Made by a program: the position numbers and the translations under genes. Below the pieces are notes generated by a model. It was not told where the DNA came from and did not search any database. It was given only the letters and a program-made list of their open reading frames with translations. A stretch of 64,000 nucleotides of DNA, taken from the NCBI GenBank assembly GCA_947477885.1, contig CANJUD010000006.1, forward strand, positions 62,001 through 126,000, written 5' to 3'. Shown here one piece after another: positions 17,842 to 25,157 of the stretch. This DNA comes from Bacteroidota bacterium (GTDB taxonomy: Bacteria > Bacteroidota > Bacteroidia > UKL13-3). Within the stretch, counting starts at the first letter, position 1; each line of letters starts with the position of its first letter.

Positions 17842-18864
17842 ATGGCATTATTTAATTTCCTTACTCAGGAGTTAGCTATAGATTTGGGCACGGCCAATAC
17901 GCTCATTATATACAAAGACAAAGTAGTCGTTGACGAACCGTCCATCATCGCTATTAATCGCTCTACCAAAGAAGTGATAGCTATAGGCAAGCAAGCCATG
18001 ATGATGCACGGAAAAGTTCACGATGATATAAAAACTATACGTCCACTCAAAGACGGTGTAATCGCCGACTTTACCGCAGCCGAGCACATGATACGCGGTA
18101 TGATTCGCATGATAAACCCCGGCAAACGATTTTTTACCCCAAGCCTGAAAATGGTGATATGTATTCCTTCTGGAATTACTGAAGTGGAAAAACGTGCCGT
18201 GCGTGACAGTGCTGAACGTGCTGGTGGTAAAGAGGTTTACCTCATTCACGAACCTATGGCTGCTGCTATTGGAATCGGGATTGATGTAGCCGAGCCCATG
18301 GGAAATATGGTGATCGATATCGGCGGTGGTACTACCGAGATTGCAGTTATCGCCCTCTCAGGTATTGTATGCGACGAGAGTATCCGTGTTGCGGGTGATG
18401 AATTCACACTCGATATTTTAGACTATATGCGTCGCCAACACAATTTATTGATTGGCGAACGTACTGCTGAAACTATTAAAATAGAAGTAGGTGCTGCTTT
18501 GCCCGATTTGGATAATCCGCCACCAAATTATGAAGTGAATGGACGGGACCTTGTTACTGGACTTCCAAAACAAGTTGTTGTTACTTATAGCGAAATTGCA
18601 TTGGCCTTGGATAAATCAATTTCGAAAATTGAAGAAGCGATTCTCAAAGCTCTTGAGATAACACCTCCAGAATTATCTGCGGATATATATCAAACTGGAT
18701 TATATCTTACAGGTGGTGGTGCATTGCTCCGCGGCCTAGATAAACGTGTATCTCGTCGTACCAAACTTCCTGTGCATGTTGCCGATGATCCATTGAAAGC
18801 GGTTGTTCGCGGAACAGGTATCGCACTCAAAAATATTCACCGATTTAAATTCTTGATGCCCTAA
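17842..18864 (+). CDS. mreB: Rod shape-determining protein MreB
   Basis: The 340-residue bacterial actin shows all nucleotide-binding motifs: phosphate-1 loop DLGTANTLIIY near residue 12, phosphate-2 loop DIGGGTTEIAVI near residue 160, and the adenosine motif TGGGALLRGL near residue 290. It forms membrane-associated filaments that position the elongation machinery and wall synthesis. An amphipathic start (MALFNFLTQE) suits membrane binding. mreC follows 29 bases downstream and mreD overlaps mreC, giving the classic mreBCD order. Length and motifs are normal. Confidence 0.98.
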   Translation: MALFNFLTQELAIDLGTANTLIIYKDKVVVDEPSIIAINRSTKEVIAIGKQAMMMHGKVHDDIKTIRPLKDGVIADFTAAEHMIRGMIRMINPGKRFFTPSLKMVICIPSGITEVEKRAVRDSAERAGGKEVYLIHEPMAAAIGIGIDVAEPMGNMVIDIGGGTTEIAVIALSGIVCDESIRVAGDEFTLDILDYMRRQHNLLIGERTAETIKIEVGAALPDLDNPPPNYEVNGRDLVTGLPKQVVVTYSEIALALDKSISKIEEAILKALEITPPELSADIYQTGLYLTGGGALLRGLDKRVSRRTKLPVHVADDPLKAVVRGTGIALKNIHRFKFLMP

Positions 18865-18893
18865 GTGAGGCAGGTTAATACATCGCAGCATAT

Positions 18894-19763
18894 ATGCGGA
18901 ACCTAATCCTGTTCTTCCAAAAATTTTATTTGTTCTTCCTATTTATAGGATTGGAAACTGTGAGCTTTTATTTGCTTGCAAAAAATAATAATTTCCAAAA
19001 TACCGCTGTTGTCAATGCATCCAATTATATGGTGGGCCAATTTTATGAATCAGTAAGTTGGTTTACTGATTATTTGAAACTGAGAGATGTGAACGACCAA
19101 TTGCTTCAAGAGAATGCAAAATATCGCAGTGGTATTATACAATCTTTTTATAATGGAAATATTGGTGAAACTACAAAAATCGACAGCGGACTCAAACAAC
19201 AATTCTCCTATATACCTGCTAGGCTAATAAATAGCACCACCAATCTTAGAAATAATTTTTTGATTTTGAATCGCGGTACTAAACATGGTATTGCCAAAAA
19301 CATGGCAGTGATTACCAGTGCAGGCATTGTAGGTATTGTGATGGAAGCTAGCGAAAATTTTTGTAGCGTGCAAAGTTTTCTTAATAAAAATGCACAGATA
19401 AGTGTGAAGATAAAAGAGAATGGATATTTTGGTCCGCTAGTTTGGGATGGTGCAAATCCACAATATGGAACATTAACAGATATTAATAAACATGTGAATG
19501 TAAAGGTAGGACAAGATATTATAACATCAGGTTTCAGTAGTATTTTTCCTGAGGGTATTAATGTAGGAAAAGTAGAAGAAGTGGATTATGATGCAGGTGG
19601 AAATTTCTATAAACTCAAAATAAAACTTGCTACCGATTTTGGAAATTTAAGTGCGGTATATATAGTAAATAGTTTGATGAAAAAAGAAGTGGAGCAATTG
19701 GAAACAAATGCTGAGGCACAAGAGAAAAAAGCAGTTAATACTAATGTCCCCAAACCACATTGA
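18894..19763 (+). CDS. mreC: Rod shape-determining protein MreC
   Basis: The 289-residue bitopic protein has a TM anchor at about 10-29, a predicted coiled-coil at about 62-80 (LKLRDVNDQLLQENAKYRS), and two periplasmic beta-barrel lobes with the MreC motif LILNRGTKHGIAKNMAVIT and GIVGIVMEASENFCSVQSF. It ends in a charged, low-complexity tail. MreC is the periplasmic scaffold of the elongasome, linking MreB to PBP2 and MreD. The start at 18894 follows mreB by 29 bases. The C-terminus overlaps the mreD start by four bases. Confidence 0.95.
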   Translation: MRNLILFFQKFYLFFLFIGLETVSFYLLAKNNNFQNTAVVNASNYMVGQFYESVSWFTDYLKLRDVNDQLLQENAKYRSGIIQSFYNGNIGETTKIDSGLKQQFSYIPARLINSTTNLRNNFLILNRGTKHGIAKNMAVITSAGIVGIVMEASENFCSVQSFLNKNAQISVKIKENGYFGPLVWDGANPQYGTLTDINKHVNVKVGQDIITSGFSSIFPEGINVGKVEEVDYDAGGNFYKLKIKLATDFGNLSAVYIVNSLMKKEVEQLETNAEAQEKKAVNTNVPKPH

Positions 19764-20275
19764 TAAGAGATTTATTATTACATATCACCCGCTTTATACT
19801 GTTTGCAGCAGTTCAGGTTTTTATACTCAAAAAACTCGATATCACTTTTGTGAATCCACAATTATATATCATGTTTATACTGATGTTGCCAGTACAGTTA
19901 AACCCAGGTTGGCTGCTGCTTTCAGGGTTTATATTGGGAATGACGGTGGATGTGTTTTATAATACCCAAGGACTCTGTGCATTTGCCGCAGTGTTCCTTG
20001 CATATTTCAGAATATTTTATTTACGCACCACACTTAGCAAAGACCAACTCGATACCATCCGCCAACCCGATATTGCCAGCACCGATGTGCAATGGTTTTT
20101 AATATATGCTACTGTTTGTAGCTTTGTTCACCACTTTGTGTTGTTCTTCGCCGAAGTATTTACCTTTACTGAAATTCTGCAAACATTATTACGTATTGTA
20201 ACAAGTACAGTTGCAACTGTGATGCTGATTATGCTCACGCACTTTATGTTTTTCAGGGTGCGATCGAGGGAATAA
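19760..20275 (+). CDS. mreD: Rod shape-determining protein MreD
   Basis: The 171-residue integral membrane protein has five or so hydrophobic segments (LLLHITRFILFAAVQVFIL; LYIMFILMLPVQLNPGWLLL; FAAVFLAYFRIFYLR; FLIYATVCSFVHHFVLFFA; VTSTVATVMLIMLTHFMFF), as in MreD. It uses a TTG start whose last two bases are the first two of the mreC TGA stop, a tight translational coupling; the next ATG is 36 codons in and would remove the first TM. The pbp2 and rodA genes that often follow mreD are not present: a repeat region and an opposing peptidase gene come next. Confidence 0.85.
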   Translation: MIRDLLLHITRFILFAAVQVFILKKLDITFVNPQLYIMFILMLPVQLNPGWLLLSGFILGMTVDVFYNTQGLCAFAAVFLAYFRIFYLRTTLSKDQLDTIRQPDIASTDVQWFLIYATVCSFVHHFVLFFAEVFTFTEILQTLLRIVTSTVATVMLIMLTHFMFFRVRSRE

Positions 20276-20309
20276 TGGTTAATGATGAATGGTTAATTGT
20301 TAATGGGCT
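20276..20309. repeat. Heptamer array B3 (TTAATGG/TTAATGA words)
   Basis: The array begins directly at the mreD stop (TAATGG) with TTAATGA, TGAATGG, TTAATTG, TTAATGG, then a GGGCTGGCGCATC core. It is single-armed. Confidence 0.75.
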
Positions 20310-20326
20310 GGCGCATCATAATAGTT

Positions 20327-20559
20327 GTCGCCGTTTTTCAAAAACGGTGACTTAAGATAAAGGCCGTTCTGTTGAACGGCGATACAACAAAGTGAACTGT
20401 GAAAACAAACAATGAATTATATATATATGCACAGGTATAAGCCACGTTATAATACATGCACGTTTTAAAAAAAAGTTACGCGGCTGGTGAGTATGCTTCA
20501 TTGGCCGGATTGCAAATCCCTCATTCTGTTAAGAGTCACCGTTCTTGGAGAACGGCGAT
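20327..20559. repeat. Three copies of a CGCCGTTC-type palindrome
   Basis: Hairpins lie at 20327-20351 (GTCGCCGTTTTT / AAAAACGGTGAC), 20363-20381 (GCCGTTCTGTTGAACGGC) and 20535-20559 (GTCACCGTTC / GAACGGCGAT). They share a GNCGCCGTTnnn stem and look like dispersed REP-type elements. The remaining bases of the 462-base gap 20276-20737 show no gene. Confidence 0.7.
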
Positions 20560-20646
20560 AACTGAATCACAATAAGGATTATTCCGTTGTGGAATTTTAA
20601 TTCGATGATACCATAGGAAATAATTTAATGCATCACCAAAACATTT

Positions 20647-20672
20647 AAGGCGGGGCAACTCGCCTTTTTTTT
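20647..20672 (+). terminator. Rho-independent terminator
   Basis: AAGGCG, an 8-base loop, CGCCTT and a run of eight T in all. It is orientated for plus-strand transcripts (mreBCD or an RNA from this gap). Confidence 0.75.
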
Positions 20673-20688
20673 GTACTTGATACAAAAC

Positions 20689-20730
20689 AGTGTGAGTGAG
20701 GAGGGAATCACACCCACACTCCACACTCAC
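20689..20730. repeat. Heptamer array I (GTGAGTG words)
   Basis: Next to the M1 peptidase stop, the minus strand reads TGTGAGT, GTGGAGT, GTGGGTG, TGATTCC and then complementary CTCACTCACAC. It is a further word class in the same position as the other arrays. Confidence 0.55.
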
Positions 20731-20737
20731 ATTGATT

Positions 20738-23700
20738 TTAGAAGCTTCTATTCACCCCAACCAACCACCTAAACTTAAAATAAGTAGGATCATCAAATGG
20801 AGGCGTGTTGAGGAACAGCGGCATATCAAATCTGATTGTCAATGGTTGAATATCATTATAGCGTCCCCATTTTTTGATGGTGGCACACATACCTACGCCT
20901 GCATCGATGCGGGGATAAAATGTATTTACTACTAATTTATTATAAGTGCTTTGATTCATTACACCGGCATCGGCAAAAAGGTAGGTATCGAAATGGAGCC
21001 AGTTGCGGAATGCTTTGGGTTTGATATTTATATATTCATCAAAATCTAGTTCTGCAGTTACTGATGTTCCTATATTAGTTTGATAGGTGGGAACAATCAC
21101 TGACTGGCCACCAATATTGCGAAGTTCGGGCATTATATAATTGTTGAAGCCACGAAGGTTAAGCCCACTACCATATTGATAGTGGCCTGTTACATTGCCA
21201 TAGGTATCCCAACCATTGGGCATCATTCCATAGCTACGCACAAATTTATTATCATACATTTCCTCGGGCGATGCGCCGGCAGCATATAATGATAGAAGTG
21301 GATTTGTTGTGGTTCCATATCGTGCAATAAAGCGTGAACGCAGTTCAAATTTTGCCATGCGATTATTATTAATCACCTTCGCTTCAATATAACTATTTTG
21401 CCCGGGCGACATCAGGAAGTTGCTACGGGCATTGAGGTTGTACTGCATATTGCCTTTGCCCCAATTATATCCTCGTCCGCCAGAATAATTGACAGCAATC
21501 GTACGAAGTTGATTGAGGTAATTTTTCTGTCCCACAGCTCCTGCATCAAGTCCCAACCTATAATTTGCACTATAATAGTCGGTATTAATTGCTTTATAAT
21601 ATATACTAAATTTGCTGCCACTAGTTAATGTTTTTTCAAAGCCAGTTTTAAATACCAACCAACCATCCAAGAAACGAGAATCTAATTTAAATTGTAATCC
21701 ATGGCCAATTAAATGCTCATAACTAAATGCATAATTAATCATGGCATGGTTTGATGTTTGGCGTGTTAATAATCCAGTATTATACCATGCTTTTAATTCA
21801 AATTTATGTTTCAAGTTTAAATAATTCCCCGATAAATTTAATCCGGCTTTTACCCCGTCAATTCCATTATACCAAACATCGGGCCGCCAACGCAGGCGGT
21901 ACTGATAGAAGTTGTTGGGCTGGCGAACGGGCCAATCAAATTTTATATAATTGGGCATTTTGCTGCTATTGTCTAGGTAGTTTATATCGGCCATGCGGTG
22001 CGAAGGGTCTATAATAACATTGCTAATTTCGCCATCTACATATATAGTAGCGGTATAAGTTTGATTTAGTAAATCCCAACCACGCCAAATGGGTAATACT
22101 GTGGCCGAAGTTTTCTTAATAAAGTAGGTATTGGGTATATAATAGTCTAGTTTTTTTTCGTTGCTAAGTTGCACAGTAAAGTCAATTGGCATTTGCATAC
22201 GGCCTTTGCGATGGAAAGTTATATTGTATATATGCTTCCCATCTTTTATTTCCCCTTTTTGCACATGAGCAATACTATAATCATTTGCCTTTGTGGTCTC
22301 CATCCATTGGTCGAAAAACCAGTTCAAATCTACCTGACTATAATTTATGATACTGTTTCTAAAATCCTCAAAATACGGATGTGCAAAATGCCATTGCTCA
22401 AAATAATGTTGCATAGATTTAATAAATAAATCATCGCCCAAAACATATTGTAAATTGCTGAGCATAGTTGCGGTTTTATAATATACAAGTCTATAACCTC
22501 CTCCATGTCCCAATGCACTTGCAAATTGATCACTATGTGTATTCAATTGCACATCATTTCCCGTAATAGCATCCATTATATATGCTTGATATAAAGAGTT
22601 CATATCGATGTTATTCATCTCTACTTTTTTGTCGAGTGGTTTGCCATCTTTATCAGTAGTATATAATGGATATTTTCCATCGATTCTATTCAAACTCCAT
22701 GTAGTGAGAAACTGAGTGAAACCCTCGTCCAGTGCGGCACGGTAGGTTTCATTATTTCCCACCATTCCAAAAAACCAGTTATGTCCCACCTCATGTGCCA
22801 ATACAAAGTGATAACCAGGGAAGCCGCCCCCATCCAAAGTGAGCATCGGATATTCCATTCCATCCCGTGCATCAGCAACTACCATTTTTGGATAGCGATA
22901 ATGACCAAAATCTTCACTATATATTTTTATCACATTTGCTGTAAAAACTGCAGCATCTTGCCAGTTTGGTGCATTAAATTCTTCGGCCAATGATACAATT
23001 TTTACACCGTCCCATTCTGCATTTCCTATTCTATATAATGGGTCGGCGGTCCATGCGAAATCGTGAACATTCCATGCAGTGAAATGCCAAGTTTTAGTCG
23101 TGCCATCGGCGGGATTGCAAGCATTAGGTACATAAGGTTTTGGTAGTGTTGCAAAATTTCTGATATCAATCTTTGCTCTGTATTCTGCAGGCAAAACATC
23201 ATTCTCATTTTGCAAAGTTCCCGTAGCTTCCAATACATAATGCGACGGCAATGTCAACTTCACGTCAAATGCACCAAAATCGCCATAAAATTCTTTGCCC
23301 AAATGCTGGTCGGTTTCCCATCCAAATTTTCTATCATAAACACAAATACGCGGATACCAATGCACGCAATCAAAATGTTTGAAACCATAATTGCTGAACA
23401 ATTTCATACGCCTACGCATACTGCCCGCATCGAAATAGCTTTTAAAAGATATACTAATCTGTAATTCTTTGCCAGGTTGTAAGGGCACATCCAATGGCAC
23501 TTTTAATATAGTATTATCCAGATAAGCTGTATTCGGTTCACGCAAAGTGGGGTCACCCAGATTCACAATTTTATAAGTACTTCTGCCGATGCTCAAATTT
23601 TCAATAGTGGTCCCCAATCCTGCACCTTCATATTTCCCAAACTTGGTTTTCACCTGATTGGCGGCTTCCAAACTGTGCAAATAACTGCCATCGGTAAAAG

Positions 23701-24001
23701 CATTTTGGTACAAATGGAAGTAAACTTCCGTTAAAGCATGCGGACTGTTGTTGCGATAAGTGAGCACTTCTTGTCCCGTTACGATGTCGGTACTGTCATC
23801 TAATACTGCCTCAATTTTATAATCGATATCCTGTTGCCAGTAGCCCTCATAAGGCTTGCGATTGCCCCAGTAGCTGCTGTTCTCGCTGGTATTATAGCTT
23901 TTGCCCAATTCTGTTTGCCCATTACTAATTGTAGCAAATGAGGTCAATAAAACAAAGAAAACCAAACGCAATCGTGTGGTATAAAAATATGATTTTTGCA
24001 T
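20738..24001 (-). CDS. M1-family metallopeptidase fused to C-terminal outer-membrane barrel
   Basis: The 1087-residue product has a signal peptide at 1-28. Residues about 55-660 form an M1 aminopeptidase module: the exopeptidase-type GMEYPM motif at 381-386, zinc site HEVGH at 403-407 and the third ligand Glu426 (LDEGF) 18 residues on, all intact. From about residue 700 the sequence changes to alternating amphipathic strands rich in Tyr, Asn and Arg (LNLKHKFELKAWYNTGLL, AKFELRSRFIARYGTTT, YFKFRWLVGVNRSF) and ends in Phe, the signature of an outer-membrane barrel. The peptidase would thus be tethered to the outer membrane, facing the periplasm or the outside. It is a single gene, running towards mreD, with its own promoter at 24006-24036. 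Confidence 0.88.
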   Translation of the reverse strand: MQKSYFYTTRLRLVFFVLLTSFATISNGQTELGKSYNTSENSSYWGNRKPYEGYWQQDIDYKIEAVLDDSTDIVTGQEVLTYRNNSPHALTEVYFHLYQNAFTDGSYLHSLEAANQVKTKFGKYEGAGLGTTIENLSIGRSTYKIVNLGDPTLREPNTAYLDNTILKVPLDVPLQPGKELQISISFKSYFDAGSMRRRMKLFSNYGFKHFDCVHWYPRICVYDRKFGWETDQHLGKEFYGDFGAFDVKLTLPSHYVLEATGTLQNENDVLPAEYRAKIDIRNFATLPKPYVPNACNPADGTTKTWHFTAWNVHDFAWTADPLYRIGNAEWDGVKIVSLAEEFNAPNWQDAAVFTANVIKIYSEDFGHYRYPKMVVADARDGMEYPMLTLDGGGFPGYHFVLAHEVGHNWFFGMVGNNETYRAALDEGFTQFLTTWSLNRIDGKYPLYTTDKDGKPLDKKVEMNNIDMNSLYQAYIMDAITGNDVQLNTHSDQFASALGHGGGYRLVYYKTATMLSNLQYVLGDDLFIKSMQHYFEQWHFAHPYFEDFRNSIINYSQVDLNWFFDQWMETTKANDYSIAHVQKGEIKDGKHIYNITFHRKGRMQMPIDFTVQLSNEKKLDYYIPNTYFIKKTSATVLPIWRGWDLLNQTYTATIYVDGEISNVIIDPSHRMADINYLDNSSKMPNYIKFDWPVRQPNNFYQYRLRWRPDVWYNGIDGVKAGLNLSGNYLNLKHKFELKAWYNTGLLTRQTSNHAMINYAFSYEHLIGHGLQFKLDSRFLDGWLVFKTGFEKTLTSGSKFSIYYKAINTDYYSANYRLGLDAGAVGQKNYLNQLRTIAVNYSGGRGYNWGKGNMQYNLNARSNFLMSPGQNSYIEAKVINNNRMAKFELRSRFIARYGTTTNPLLSLYAAGASPEEMYDNKFVRSYGMMPNGWDTYGNVTGHYQYGSGLNLRGFNNYIMPELRNIGGQSVIVPTYQTNIGTSVTAELDFDEYINIKPKAFRNWLHFDTYLFADAGVMNQSTYNKLVVNTFYPRIDAGVGMCATIKKWGRYNDIQPLTIRFDMPLFLNTPPFDDPTYFKFRWLVGVNRSF

Positions 24002-24036
24002 GGTGCAAGTTTAGTGTGCAAAAAGGGAAAAGGCAA
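23994..24036. repeat. Direct repeat copy 1 (M1 peptidase promoter and start)
   Basis: TTTTGCATGGTGCAAGTTTA and the next 23 bases recur almost exactly at 25025-25068. The segment holds the M1 start codon and its promoter. The two copies bracket the transposase region. Confidence 0.8.
24006..24036 (-). promoter_or_regulatory. Promoter of the M1 peptidase gene
   Basis: The minus strand reads TTG, 20 bases, TAAACTTG (one mismatch to TAnnTTTG), 4 bases, ATG. This fits the Bacteroidota promoter with an almost leaderless transcript. Confidence 0.5.
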
Positions 24037-24106
24037 GGGTAGTGTTTATAAGAATTTGATAAGAGGTTTATATGTTTCAAAACTGTTAAAAGACTTTTGC
24101 ATAATA

Positions 24107-24228
24107 GAAACCCCGAAGGGGTGACACACATCTAAGGGCGGAAATCATCTAAAAAAGCCAAACCCCGAAGTGGTGAAACATATCTACCAAAGAAACCACT
24201 TAAATCACAACCCCGAAGGGGTGACATT
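24107..24228. repeat. REP palindromes left of the transposase (3 copies)
   Basis: AACCCCGAAGGGGTGACA occurs at about 24109, 24161 (one mismatch, AAGTGGTGA) and 24209. All three are in one orientation and are spaced by 45-52 bases. Confidence 0.85.
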
Positions 24229-24236
24229 AAAATACT

Positions 24237-24701
24237 ATGGCAGGAACCTATTCACAAGTATATCTACAAATTGTATTTGCAGTAAAGGGCAGACAAAACC
24301 TTATACATAAAGATTGGAAAGAGGATTTGAATAAATATATATCCGGAATCATAACAGGGAAAGGACACAAATCAATAATTGTAAATGGCGTGGAAGACCA
24401 TATCCATGCCTTTGTGGGGCTAAAACCCGCTATGGCAATTTCAGATTTGGTAAGGGATATGAAAAATAATTCTACCAATTTTATTAATGACAATAATTTG
24501 GTGAAAGGGAAAAAATTTTCATGGCAAGCGGGATTTGGTGTGTTCTCTTATTCTCAATCAAGTATAAGGAATGTATATAATTATATATTGAATCAAGAAG
24601 AGCATCATAGAAAAAAAACGTTTAAAGAAGAGTATTTTAAGTTCTTAAAAGAATTTGAAATCGAGTATGATGAAAGGTATCTGTTTGATTGGATCGATTA
24701 A
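24237..24701 (+). CDS. REP-associated Y1 (IS200/IS605-type) transposase
   Basis: The 154-residue single-strand DNA transposase has the HUH metal-binding motif His55-Ile-His57 (VEDHIHAFVG) and the catalytic Tyr116 in VYNYILNQEEHHRKK, with Gln120 completing the metal site. The length is typical for TnpA of this superfamily. No TnpB or serine resolvase accompanies it. Three inverted-repeat REP palindromes lie on each side in opposite orientation, the arrangement expected for a RAYT and the repeats it mobilises. It is intact and probably active or recently active. Confidence 0.92.
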   Translation: MAGTYSQVYLQIVFAVKGRQNLIHKDWKEDLNKYISGIITGKGHKSIIVNGVEDHIHAFVGLKPAMAISDLVRDMKNNSTNFINDNNLVKGKKFSWQAGFGVFSYSQSSIRNVYNYILNQEEHHRKKTFKEEYFKFLKEFEIEYDERYLFDWID

Positions 24702-24737
24702 TTATGATAGGCATTCATATAAAGTCGGATTATGATA

Positions 24738-24856
24738 TCACCCCTTTGGGGTTTTAATTGTTCTATGCATTTTTTGTAGAGGAATGACACCCCTTCGGGG
24801 TTATGGTAGGGGCGTTGCTTTCCGGGGTAGAACAGGATCACCCCTTTGGGGTTATA
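24738..24856. repeat. REP palindromes right of the transposase (3 copies, inverted)
   Basis: ATCACCCCTTTGGGGTT (about 24738 and 24836) and GACACCCCTTCGGGGTT (about 24786) are reverse-complement relatives of the left REPs. Between them are two GGGGCGTTGCT / AGGTGCTGCT-like spacers. Apart from these and copy 2 of the direct repeat, the 456-base gap 24702-25157 shows no gene. Confidence 0.85.
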
Positions 24857-25024
24857 GCAGAGGTGCTGCTACCCGAGGCAGAATGATAGCAATATTTCAG
24901 TGTTATTGCTCTTGTGAAAACTTATAATATTTTAAGGAAAGAGTTGGTGAAAAGCATAGCTGATTCTGCATTTTGTGTTTTATTACCAAGTAGTTATTGT
25001 ATTAAAATTTTGCTAATAAACTTG

Positions 25025-25068
25025 TTTTGCATGGTGCAAGTTTAGTGTTTAAAATGGGAAAAAGGCAA
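25025..25068. repeat. Direct repeat copy 2 (duplicated M1 promoter and start remnant)
   Basis: A near-copy of 23994-24036 including CATGGTGCAAGTTTAGTGT. On the minus strand it still offers a TTTG...TAAACTTG promoter and an ATG opening a 12-codon frame before a stop, so it is a vestigial gene start. Confidence 0.75.
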
Positions 25069-25131
25069 ACAAGTTCAATTTTTGTGCAACGTAAAATGTT
25101 AACAGAGTATGAAGTAATTATTTTTTAGCCT

Positions 25132-25139
25132 TATCTTTG
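25132..25139 (+). promoter_or_regulatory. -7 element of the first CotH gene
   Basis: TATCTTTG is a perfect TAnnTTTG 18 bases before the ATG at 25158. It also shows that the TTG at 25137, inside this element, is not the start. Confidence 0.6.
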
Positions 25140-25157
25140 AATATTAAAACCAAGCGA

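Noticed and set aside
20536-20730. Minus-strand ORF in the gap after mreD
   Set aside because: It reads through a repeat hairpin, a terminator and an array; most likely non-coding.
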